DNA of 8,776 bases from Chthoniobacterales bacterium (GTDB lineage: Bacteria > Verrucomicrobiota > Verrucomicrobiia > Chthoniobacterales > UBA10450): assembly GCA_013695905.1 (NCBI GenBank), contig JACCZQ010000026.1, positions 1-8,776 of the forward strand, written 5' to 3'. The notes beneath the pieces were generated by a model. That model made no database searches. It was not told the DNA's origin and worked only from the letters and a program-made list of their open reading frames with translations. A program made the translations under genes and the position numbers. Of the stretch, positions 1-5,317 are shown piece by piece; the first letter of the stretch is position 1; each line of letters starts with the position of its first letter.

Positions 1-1
1 C

Positions 2-100
2 GCGTGGCTGCCCGCCAATGCCGACGCGCTCGCACAACTACGGGTCCTCAGGGCCAACCAACAGTGGGATGCATATTGGGAGGACCAACGCGCTGCTTAA
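2..100 (+). CDS. C-terminal end of a probable transposase (partial, runs off the left edge)
   Basis: An open frame runs from the window edge to a TAA at 98-100, giving 32 residues. It contains ADALAQLRVL followed shortly by WDAYW close to the C-terminus. From memory, transposases of the ISKra4 type often end with this layout: an alanine/leucine-rich helix with LR, a short gap, then W-D/E-x-F/Y-W. The reading frame has strongly G/C-biased third positions, unlike the frame that overlaps it. The catalytic part lies outside the window, so I cannot tell whether the element is intact, and the family assignment rests on this tail alone. No terminal inverted repeat could be matched inside the window. 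An unrelated protein with a similar amphipathic tail is the alternative. Confidence 0.45.
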   Translation, partial: AWLPANADALAQLRVLRANQQWDAYWEDQRAA

Positions 101-253
101 ATTTCGGACCCAACTTCAATCACACCCTGACGGGACCTGCTGCAGACTTGGGTTTGGACGGACTCGGCTATGGAGGGAAGGTTCTGACAGCGACGATGGG
201 TGCGCGCGCCGCTGAATTTGCCTTGCGCGCGGGGCAGGTGCTCAGCTTTATTG

Positions 254-427
254 ATGGCCATGGTGGCCGTCATTGCGAAACGCAGCGCAGCAGAAGTTCG
301 AAGTGAAGTCCGGGCGATCAAGAAAGCCGGAGATCAAATCAACAAGTCGCCGCGATCGGCGCGCGCGTTTCTGCGCAAAAACGGCTTCATCACCAAGGAC
401 AACAAAGTCGCCAGCCAATATCGGTAG
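254..427 (+). CDS. Small basic protein, candidate antitoxin partner of the downstream ADP-ribosyltransferase-fold gene
   Basis: The product is 57 aa if ATG 254 is used, or 55 aa from ATG 260; no clear Shine-Dalgarno site separates the two. The protein is Lys/Arg-rich. Its middle (AEVRSEVRAIKKAGDQI) should form an amphipathic helix. The C-terminal part (SARAFLRKNGFITKDNKVAS, then QYR) has the pattern 'S-x-x-A-R-x-F-L-x-x-x-G-[IF]-x-[TK]-x-x-x-K-x-x-x-x-Y-R'. I recognise this pattern from small unnamed proteins but cannot assign a named family. The stop codon TAG (425-427) lies 9 bp before the next gene's ATG, and its AGG could serve as that gene's ribosome-binding site, which implies translational coupling. 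A small basic or helical protein directly ahead of a larger potentially toxic enzyme is the usual layout of type II toxin-antitoxin operons, so the antitoxin role is inferred from context. Confidence 0.6.
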   Translation: MAMVAVIAKRSAAEVRSEVRAIKKAGDQINKSPRSARAFLRKNGFITKDNKVASQYR

Positions 428-436
428 GCTCGGCGG

Positions 437-1033
437 ATGTTCGCGACCTCGTTTGTCCTCGGCTATCACGGCTGCGAACGAAAGGTGGGCGAAGCAATTC
501 TCGCCGGTCGAGAACATGTCACGCCCAGCCGGAACATTCACGATTGGCTCGGGCATGGCGCATACTTTTGGGAAAATAGTCCAAGGCGCGCGCTGGATTG
601 GGCGCAATTCCTGATGAAACATCCGCCGGACCCGGCGAGGAGAATACGCGATCCCTTCGTGATTGGTGCGATCATCGATCTTGGCAATTGTCTGGACCTC
701 ACGGACGCGGGCTCGCTGGAAATCATTCGTGCCGGTTACGATGAGTTTTCCCGCACAATCGCGCAGGCGGGCGCTGCTCTGCCGAAGAACGAACCCGCCC
801 TTCAGGGCGATATCGATCTGGTGAAACGGCATCTGGATTGCGCGGTGGTCAATTTTGTCCATCTCCTGCGGGAGCAGGAACATAATCCGTTCGACACGGT
901 GCGGGGGATTTTTACCGAAGGCGGCGAACTCTACCCCGGCGCGAAGATTCAGGCGAAAACGCATGTGCAGGTCTGCGTGCGCGATCCGGTTGTCAGCATC
1001 AAAGGATATTTCCGTCCGCCGGGAGGTGTGTAA
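437..1033 (+). CDS. PARP-like ADP-ribosyltransferase-fold protein, candidate toxin
   Basis: The product is 198 aa. Near the N-terminus GYHGCE (residues 9-14) is followed by an I-L-x-G-x-x-x-x-x-P helix/loop, and then DWLGHGAYFWE (36-46) and RALDWA (51-56). This matches the order seen in H-Y-E type ADP-ribosyltransferases such as PARPs: an HG motif that binds NAD, then G-x-G-x-Y-F followed by an A-x-x-[WY]-A helix. Predicted active-site residues are His11 and Tyr43. The third residue could be Glu161 or Glu164 in the TEGGELYPGA segment. A conserved-looking end (THVQVCVRDP, then IKGYFRP) closes the domain. There is no signal peptide or membrane segment, so it should act in the cytoplasm. It would transfer ADP-ribose from NAD+ to a protein or nucleic acid, or hydrolyse NAD+; the target is unknown. 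It sits 9 bp after the small basic gene. A housekeeping ART-fold enzyme is possible but less likely in this setting. Confidence 0.75.
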   Translation: MFATSFVLGYHGCERKVGEAILAGREHVTPSRNIHDWLGHGAYFWENSPRRALDWAQFLMKHPPDPARRIRDPFVIGAIIDLGNCLDLTDAGSLEIIRAGYDEFSRTIAQAGAALPKNEPALQGDIDLVKRHLDCAVVNFVHLLREQEHNPFDTVRGIFTEGGELYPGAKIQAKTHVQVCVRDPVVSIKGYFRPPGGV

Positions 1034-1083
1034 CCCGATTTTGCCGTTAGGTGAAGTTGGGCGCGGTGCCAGGCGTGACTCGG

Positions 1084-1143
1084 CTACTCGAACGTTTTCA
1101 ACCCGAGCACGCAGTAGTCGATCAAGGAGGTCTTCGGCTTGGT
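1084..1143 (-). pseudogene. Short coding-like tail, possible decayed gene end
   Basis: On the minus strand this stretch reads TKPKTSLIDYCVLGLKTFE followed by TAG (1084-1086). Eighteen of its 19 sense codons end in G or C, and the composition looks protein-like. Just upstream on the minus strand is an 8-T run (plus-strand A run 1149-1156). Beyond it, a different frame reads ERSDSARFFF at about 1150-1180, loosely like the S-x-S-A-A-R-F-F-Y segment of some phage or prophage DNA methyltransferases. A frameshift at the T run would join the two. No start codon or full domain is visible. The evidence is codon bias and a faint motif only, and chance in GC-rich DNA is a serious alternative. Confidence 0.22.
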
Positions 1144-1244
1144 CGTCGAAAAAAAAGCGCGCCGAATCGCTCCGCTCCGTTTGCTTCTGGAAGCCGCCCT
1201 TGCCTGACTTCCACGATTGGGAACATCACAGAGTTTGAGACCAC

Positions 1245-1303
1245 CGGCCGCTGCACCAACGCGGTGACCGTAAACGCTTAAACCCGCCTACGGCCGCTGC
1301 ACC
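1245..1303. repeat. 13-bp direct repeat bracketing the 3' end of the TPR gene
   Basis: CGGCCGCTGCACC occurs at 1245-1257 and again at 1291-1303, offset by 46 bp. The second copy encodes the last codons of the TPR protein (minus strand, ...VQRP); the first lies just beyond its stop. Similar flanking bases (CCGCG next to both copies on the minus strand) suggest a short tandem duplication of the gene end, partly diverged. Confidence 0.5.
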
Positions 1304-2418
1304 GCGGAAACCGGCGTGCTCGGGAGCGATTGCGCGCGACTCGCGGCGCGGCTCGCCTGCGCCGCCTGCCCGAGGGCGCGGTGGGTGTCGGCGAGGTTTT
1401 GCCAGCTGCTGCGATACTTCGGCATCAGCCGGGTGGCTTTCTCAAACGCCTGCAGCGCCTCGCGATGCCGCCCCTGTTTCCGATAGGCGATGCCGAGATG
1501 TTCCCACACCGGGGGGTAGTTCGGCGCCAGCTGCGCCGCCTTCCGCAGGTGCGACACGGCGGGATCGAGGCGCCCGACACTTTGCAAACAGAACCCCAGC
1601 TGCGCGTGGACCAGCGCGTCCTTCGGCATGAGCTTCGCGGCGCGAGTGAGCGACGGGATGGCCTGCTGCGGGCGGTTCAGGTTGATGTAGCCGTAGCCGA
1701 TCGTTGCCAGGATGGCGCCGTTATCCGGCGAGACCTCGGCCGCACGCGCCAGGGCGGTGAGGGTGCCCGGTCGATTGCCGGTGGCGTTCTCCGCGGCCGC
1801 CAGCTGAAACCAGGCGGCCGCTTCCGATGGTGCGAGCGCCGTGGCTCTGCGCGCGTACTTCACACTGTCGCCCTTTCGACCGACGCGCAGCGCACAATCA
1901 CTGAGCGCGAACCACCCAAGCGCCGCTTTCGGCTCCGCCTGCACGTAGCGCTGCAGGTGGGGGATGGCGGCAGCGTAGCGATTCTGCGCCACCTCCAGCT
2001 GGGCGAGGCTGAAATGCGCGAGCGAGAAGCGCGGCTGCAGCGCCAGCACCTTCTGGAAGGAGGAGCGGGCGTCGCCCGGTTGCTTGGCCAGAAACGCGAT
2101 TACGCCGCGGAGATTCCAGGCGTCGGCGCTCTTTGGATGGCGGTCAGTGAGTTGTCGCACCAGGCTATAAGCGCGCTTGGAATTGCCACCCTGCACTGCG
2201 CTTAAGACCCCCTTCGTGAGCGGATCGTGCGCGGCAGGATCGGCCGACTGAATGTTGGTCGCCTGCCCGGGCTTCACCAGCTTCTCGGGCGGCGGGAGTT
2301 TCTTCAGGAGCCGCTCGATCGCGGCGTCCTCGGATTGAGCTAACGCCGCGGGCGCGGCGAGCACGAGCGTGACCAGGGCTGTCGAGGTCCAGGCGAGTCG
2401 GGTCAGGCGAAGCTGCAT
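1288..2418 (-). CDS. Exported tetratricopeptide-repeat (TPR) protein
   Basis: The product is 376 aa. It starts with a signal peptide (residues 1-27, with a hydrophobic core ALVTLVLAAPAALA and a likely cut after A-L-A). The mature part opens with a Lys/Pro-rich stretch (KKLPPPEKLVKP, 39-50). From about residue 64 the protein is helical. Eight TPR units fill roughly residues 98-365. The proline that ends helix B falls at 95, 129, 163, 197, 231, 265, 299 and 333, an exact 34-residue period with no insertion. TPR superhelices bind other proteins, so this is probably a periplasmic or outer-membrane-associated scaffold; the partner cannot be read from the sequence. ATG 2416-2418 has no good Shine-Dalgarno site; the leader holds a GGGG/CCCC inverted repeat instead. 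It is divergent from the TraB/GumN gene with a 95-bp gap. No sequence-specific role can be given. Confidence 0.93.
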   Translation of the reverse strand: MQLRLTRLAWTSTALVTLVLAAPAALAQSEDAAIERLLKKLPPPEKLVKPGQATNIQSADPAAHDPLTKGVLSAVQGGNSKRAYSLVRQLTDRHPKSADAWNLRGVIAFLAKQPGDARSSFQKVLALQPRFSLAHFSLAQLEVAQNRYAAAIPHLQRYVQAEPKAALGWFALSDCALRVGRKGDSVKYARRATALAPSEAAAWFQLAAAENATGNRPGTLTALARAAEVSPDNGAILATIGYGYINLNRPQQAIPSLTRAAKLMPKDALVHAQLGFCLQSVGRLDPAVSHLRKAAQLAPNYPPVWEHLGIAYRKQGRHREALQAFEKATRLMPKYRSSWQNLADTHRALGQAAQASRAASRAQSLPSTPVSAVQRP

Positions 2419-2463
2419 CCGTCATTGCGTAGGGGAGTTGCCCCCGCTTTCCAAGCAAAAAGT

Positions 2464-2477
2464 AGGTTAACTAACCT
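2464..2477. promoter_or_regulatory. Inverted repeat in the divergent intergenic region, possible operator
   Basis: AGGTTA-AC-TAACCT is a perfect 6-bp inverted repeat with a 2-bp centre. It lies in the 95-bp gap between the divergent TPR (minus) and TraB/GumN (plus) genes, and it is A/T-rich against a G/C-rich background. Its position and symmetry suit a binding site for a dimeric regulator acting on one or both genes. No clear -35/-10 pair was identified, and the site has no second copy in the window. Confidence 0.3.
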
Positions 2478-2513
2478 TGTCGCTGCGGCGCCGGACTGCT
2501 AAGGCCTTGGCGC

Positions 2514-3380
2514 ATGTCTTGTCGAGTTTCCCGCGTGACCGTTCTTTGCCTGCTCCTCGTAGGAATGGAGGCGGCCTGCCTCCTGCCACGCGCGGAAGCC
2601 GCCGCCGTCTGGAAAGTGACCGCACCGAACGGCCGGAGCATTTACATCGGTGGCTCCGTGCACGCGCTCCGGAGCGCAGACTACCCGCTGCCCGCGGCCT
2701 TTAACCGTGCCTTCGATGCTTCTTCACGGATCGTCTTCGAGGTGGATGAGAAGGCACTTTCGGGCAGTGGGAAGAGTCTCCTCCAGGCTGGCGAATACCC
2801 GAAAGGCGACAGCCTGAAGAACCATGTCGATCCGCGCACCTATGATTACGTGCGGCGCGTCTTCGGGTTAATGGGAGTGCCGGAGGCGAAGTTCGCGCGC
2901 TACCGCCCATGGTTTCTCGTGCTGGTGCTGCAAGCGCCCGGCTTGCACGGGTTCTCGGATCAGCTGGGGGTGGATCACTTTCTGTTGCAACGCGCGAAGG
3001 CGAACCGGAAAACCGTGCTCGGGCTGGAAAGCACGCGCGAGCACGCGGAGGTGTTTTCCGGTCTCACCGATCGCCAGGGCGAGCTGCTCCTGTTGCATTC
3101 GTTCCTGCCGGGGCAGGGGAAGAAGTTCGCGTGGCTCCCCGCGTGGCGGCGCGGCGATGTCGATGCCCTGGCGCGCGTCATGCACGATCAATATCGGGAG
3201 TTTCCCTCCTTCGCCGTCCGGATCCTGGACCAGCGGAATCGCCGTTGGATGCCAAAGATCGAGGGTTATCTGCAGAGTGGTCACACACACTTCGTGGTGG
3301 TGGGCGCGGGGCATCTCGGCGGTCCGGCAGGAGTGCTGACGATGTTGCGCGCGCGGGGCTATCAGGTTTCGCAACTCTGA
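2514..3380 (+). CDS. TraB/GumN-family exported protein (Tiki-like putative metalloprotease fold)
   Basis: The product is 288 aa. A signal peptide covers residues 1-29 (core VTVLCLLLVG, probable cut after A-E-A). The mature chain carries the hallmarks of the TraB/GumN family: IYIGGSVH (43-50, the GxxH motif) near the N-terminus, an acidic FEVDE strand (75-79), LGVDHFLL (151-158), a second acidic site VLGLES (168-173), RNRRW (241-245), and VVVGAGHLGGPAG (261-273, the second conserved GxH) near the C-terminus. Family members are related to Tiki proteases, in which the two GxH motifs and conserved Glu residues bind metal. Proteolysis by the bacterial members is not established. Length and motif order are normal, so the protein looks intact. 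ATG 2514 is preferred because the next Met (residue 18) would destroy the signal peptide. EAAC (19-22) is a poor lipobox, so a lipoprotein is unlikely. The downstream FMN reductase follows after 72 bp. Confidence 0.88.
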   Translation: MSCRVSRVTVLCLLLVGMEAACLLPRAEAAAVWKVTAPNGRSIYIGGSVHALRSADYPLPAAFNRAFDASSRIVFEVDEKALSGSGKSLLQAGEYPKGDSLKNHVDPRTYDYVRRVFGLMGVPEAKFARYRPWFLVLVLQAPGLHGFSDQLGVDHFLLQRAKANRKTVLGLESTREHAEVFSGLTDRQGELLLLHSFLPGQGKKFAWLPAWRRGDVDALARVMHDQYREFPSFAVRILDQRNRRWMPKIEGYLQSGHTHFVVVGAGHLGGPAGVLTMLRARGYQVSQL

Positions 3381-3452
3381 GGCGGGTCGAGGCGGCGGGG
3401 GGCGGAGGCATTTGGCACCGGCGCGAGTTGCGATAGTTTGCTCCTCAAACGC

Positions 3453-3980
3453 ATGTCGAAGTTTCTCGTCGTCAGCACCAGCGGAAATGCGAAGAGCAAC
3501 AGCCGCCGCATGGGTCGTCTTGCGCTCAAGGCACTGCAGGAACTCGGCGCCGACCCGCATTGGCTCGACCTGGCGGAAATCGATGTGCCGCTCTGCGACG
3601 CCGGCGCCTGCTACAGCAAACCCGGCGCGCAGCAACTGAACGCCGCCATCTCCGCCGCCGACGGCATTCTCGTGGCGTCGCCTGTTTACAACTTCGCTAT
3701 GAGCGCCGCGGCCAAGAACATGATCGAGCTGACCGGCAGCGCCTGGGAAGACAAGGTGGTGGGGTTCCTCTGCGCGGCGGGCGGGATGAGCAGTTACATG
3801 TCCGTGATGGCTTACGCGAACAGCCTCATGCTGGATTTTCGCACCGTGATTATCCCGCGATTTGTCTATGCGACGGGGCGGGCATTCACCGACGGAGAGG
3901 TGACTGACCCGAAGATCGTGGAGCGCATCGAGCAGGTCGCGGCTGAGTTGGTGAGATTTACGCGCGCGCTGCGCCAGTAG
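3453..3980 (+). CDS. NAD(P)H-dependent FMN reductase (flavodoxin-like fold)
   Basis: The product is 175 aa from ATG 3453; an in-frame TTG at 3438 would add five residues but has no better initiation signal. It opens with a beta strand and phosphate-binding loop (KFLVVSTSGNAKSNSRR, 3-19). It then has ILVASPVYNFAMSAAAKNMIEL (split here as residues 72-82 and 83-93), the S-P-x-Y-N flavin-contact motif of the NADPH-dependent FMN reductase family, and CAAGGMSSYMS (107-117), the second flavin-contacting loop. It has no signal peptide and should be cytoplasmic. It would pass electrons from NAD(P)H to FMN or to quinones, chromate or azo compounds; the physiological acceptor cannot be read. Just upstream, GTTTG-CTCCT-CAAAC (3436-3450) can form a small hairpin in place of a Shine-Dalgarno site. 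It may share a transcript with the TraB/GumN gene, but a 72-bp gap and a weak TTGGCA/TAGTTT pair (3412-3439) allow a separate promoter. Confidence 0.9.
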   Translation: MSKFLVVSTSGNAKSNSRRMGRLALKALQELGADPHWLDLAEIDVPLCDAGACYSKPGAQQLNAAISAADGILVASPVYNFAMSAAAKNMIELTGSAWEDKVVGFLCAAGGMSSYMSVMAYANSLMLDFRTVIIPRFVYATGRAFTDGEVTDPKIVERIEQVAAELVRFTRALRQ

Positions 3981-3996
3981 CCGCGGGGCTGCTGGC
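3973..3996 (+). terminator. Strong hairpin over the FMN reductase stop codon (terminator-like, no U-tract)
   Basis: Bases 3973-3982 pair with 3987-3996 in a 10-bp stem containing one T-G wobble, closed by the tetraloop GCGG. The stop codon TAG (3978-3980) lies inside the left arm. It is followed by AAAAAC rather than a T run, so it is not a canonical intrinsic terminator. It could stabilise the mRNA 3' end or assist termination. A weaker A/T-rich stem follows at 4014-4038 (GGAAAAC with GTTTTCC), with TTTTT at 4049-4053. Confidence 0.35.
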
Positions 3997-4057
3997 AAAA
4001 ACTCGAAGGCGCGGGAAAACGGCCACATATTGTTTTCCGCATCGGCAGTTTTTATGC

Positions 4058-4083
4058 TTGACAGAGAAGAACAGTCTGATAAA
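4058..4083 (+). promoter_or_regulatory. Possible promoter of the serine protease gene
   Basis: A perfect TTGACA (4058-4063) lies in the A/T-rich 159-bp gap upstream of the protease gene. The best -10 match is GATAAA (4078-4083), but the spacing is 14 bp instead of about 17, so the pair is imperfect. Transcription from here would give a leader of about 50 nt. Confidence 0.35.
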
Positions 4084-4086
4084 AAC

Positions 4087-4102
4087 GCTGCAGGAATGCA
4101 GC
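4087..4102 (+). other. Leader hairpin with a GNRA-type loop upstream of the protease gene
   Basis: GCTGCA (4087-4092) pairs perfectly with TGCAGC (4097-4102) across the loop GGAA, which fits the stable GNRA tetraloop class. It would lie near the 5' end of the protease mRNA if the promoter at 4058 is used. A role in mRNA stability or regulation is inference. Confidence 0.35.
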
Positions 4103-4139
4103 ACCAGCTGCACTCACGACCCATGTTCCACCACACCAA

Positions 4140-5228
4140 ATGATTAAAACCCTCACAAAATTCGTCGCCAGCATCGCCGCCGGCTTTGCTTCACTCTCCG
4201 CCTTCGCTGCTCCGCCAGCGGGCGTGCTCGATCACGCTCACGCAGCCGTGCAGGCCATTATGGCTGTGCAGGCGCAGGAAACAGGCAGACTTATGTCCAG
4301 CCTCGAAATCCTCGGCACCGCCGTTGGGCTCGATGGCGCAGGGAACCCCGCGCTCGTCATCTACGTTGACCGCGACGCGGAAAACGTCGGCGACGTCGTT
4401 CGCAGTCTGCCCCCGAGAATGCGTGGCGTGGGCGTGACGGTAGAATTGACCGACAAATTCTACGCCATGGCCAAACCCGGCAGCGGCGGAAACGCATCGC
4501 TGCACAAGGCGAAGCAAACGGCGCCGATCCAGCTCGGCACCTCCGGCGGCTGGCGGAATGACCTTGCGAACGGCTACTGCTGCGGCGGCACGCTCGGCTC
4601 GCTCGTTTCCATCAATGGTGTGCAGCACATTCTCAGCAACTACCACGTCCTCGAAGCGGACAAAGTCCCCGGTGGCAACGGCCTTGTGGCGCAGACGGGC
4701 GATCCCGTCATCCAGCCAGGGCTGATCGACGTCGGCTGCAACGCGGCCAACGCCCAGAACGTCGCCACCCTCGTGGTGAAGAACTCGCTGCCCGGCAGCA
4801 ACGTGGATGCTGCGATCGCGAAAGTGACGCCCGGCATGGTGGCGACGGACGGATCGATCCTGCAGATCGGGCCAATCTCGTCGCAAACTGTCGCCGCCCA
4901 GCTGAGACAGGCGGTGAAGAAAAGCGGCCGCACCACCGGGTTCACGCGCAGCTCGGTCTCCGGTTTGAATGCGACGATCAGCGTCACCTACGATAACGAA
5001 TGTGCGGGCGGCACTGCTTTCACGAAAACGTTCACCGGTCAGATCGTGATCACGAATCGAAACAGCAGCTTCCTCGCTGGCGGCGATTCCGGTTCGCTGA
5101 TGGTCGAAGACGTCTCGACCCGCCCGCGCGCGGTCGGTCTTCTCTTCGCCGGCAGCAGCACGAGCGCGATCGCAAATCCGATCAACGAGGTGCTGGCGTT
5201 CCTCGGCGCCACGATGGTCGGGCAGTAA
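4140..5228 (+). CDS. Exported chymotrypsin-fold serine protease with an N-terminal accessory domain
   Basis: The product is 362 aa. A signal peptide covers residues 1-23 (cut after A-F-A). Residues about 31-112 form a small alpha/beta region (LMSSLEILGTAVGLDGAGNP, then ALVIYV and a V-T-V-E-L-T strand). The protease domain fills about 130-362 and has all three triad motifs in order: HILSNYHVLE (His169), NVDAAIAKV (Asp223) and AGGDSGSLMV (Ser317). The end, AVGLLFAG followed by AIANPINEVLAFLG, is typical of trypsin-like proteases that close with a helix. Cysteines at 147, 148, 200 and 288 could form disulfides in the periplasm or outside the cell. Substrate is unknown. The N-terminal region resembles the next gene's product along its whole length, which suggests a prodomain, inhibitor or chaperone-like role. 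ATG 4140 has no Shine-Dalgarno site. A strong terminator follows 25 bp after the stop. The overall design recalls plant NAL1-like trypsin-fold proteases, a loose comparison from memory. Confidence 0.9.
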   Translation: MIKTLTKFVASIAAGFASLSAFAAPPAGVLDHAHAAVQAIMAVQAQETGRLMSSLEILGTAVGLDGAGNPALVIYVDRDAENVGDVVRSLPPRMRGVGVTVELTDKFYAMAKPGSGGNASLHKAKQTAPIQLGTSGGWRNDLANGYCCGGTLGSLVSINGVQHILSNYHVLEADKVPGGNGLVAQTGDPVIQPGLIDVGCNAANAQNVATLVVKNSLPGSNVDAAIAKVTPGMVATDGSILQIGPISSQTVAAQLRQAVKKSGRTTGFTRSSVSGLNATISVTYDNECAGGTAFTKTFTGQIVITNRNSSFLAGGDSGSLMVEDVSTRPRAVGLLFAGSSTSAIANPINEVLAFLGATMVGQ

Positions 5229-5253
5229 GCAGCCAATTTCAGGAGCTAGTGGG

Positions 5254-5293
5254 AAACACCCGTTCGTTTGTGCGAACGGGTGTTTTCATTTTT
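5254..5293 (+). terminator. Rho-independent terminator between the protease and the small N-domain gene
   Basis: A perfect 13-bp stem (5254-5266 with 5273-5285, core CACCCGTTCG/CGAACGGGTG) closes a 6-nt loop TTTGTG and is followed by TCATTTTT (5286-5293). It starts 25 bp after the protease stop and ends 24 bp before the next start codon. The T tract is on the plus strand only, so it should act on protease transcripts. The next gene then depends on read-through or on a promoter buried in or before this hairpin. Confidence 0.88.
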
Positions 5294-5317
5294 GCGACGG
5301 CTGCGCGATCTTCCATC

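Noticed and set aside
248..964. A 238-codon minus-strand frame across the ART pair
   Set aside because: It is antisense to the ART-fold gene, whose motifs are clear, and its own translation shows no domain.
1149..1185. Rho-independent terminator of the TPR gene at the minus-strand 8-T run
   Set aside because: No convincing stem precedes the T run; only a 4-bp AGCG/CGCT pairing with a large loop is possible, and the site is over 100 bp past the stop.
1051..1281. A 76-codon plus-strand frame after the ART gene
   Set aside because: It has no ribosome-binding site, no motif and low-complexity Arg/Ser content; the opposite strand has a better codon signature over part of it.
1330..2205. A 291-codon plus-strand frame
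   Set aside because: It is antisense to the TPR gene. It is Arg/Gly-rich and its apparent periodicity mirrors the TPR repeats on the other strand.
2514..2580. Lipoprotein signal in the TraB/GumN protein
   Set aside because: The residues before Cys22 are E-A-A, which lacks the hydrophobic residue expected at -3. An ordinary signal peptide ending A-E-A fits better.
2868..4139. A 423-codon open frame on the minus strand
   Set aside because: It lies antisense to two well-supported genes (TraB/GumN and FMN reductase) and ends at the protease start. Its product is His/Arg-rich without recognisable motifs, typical of antisense frames in G/C-rich genes.
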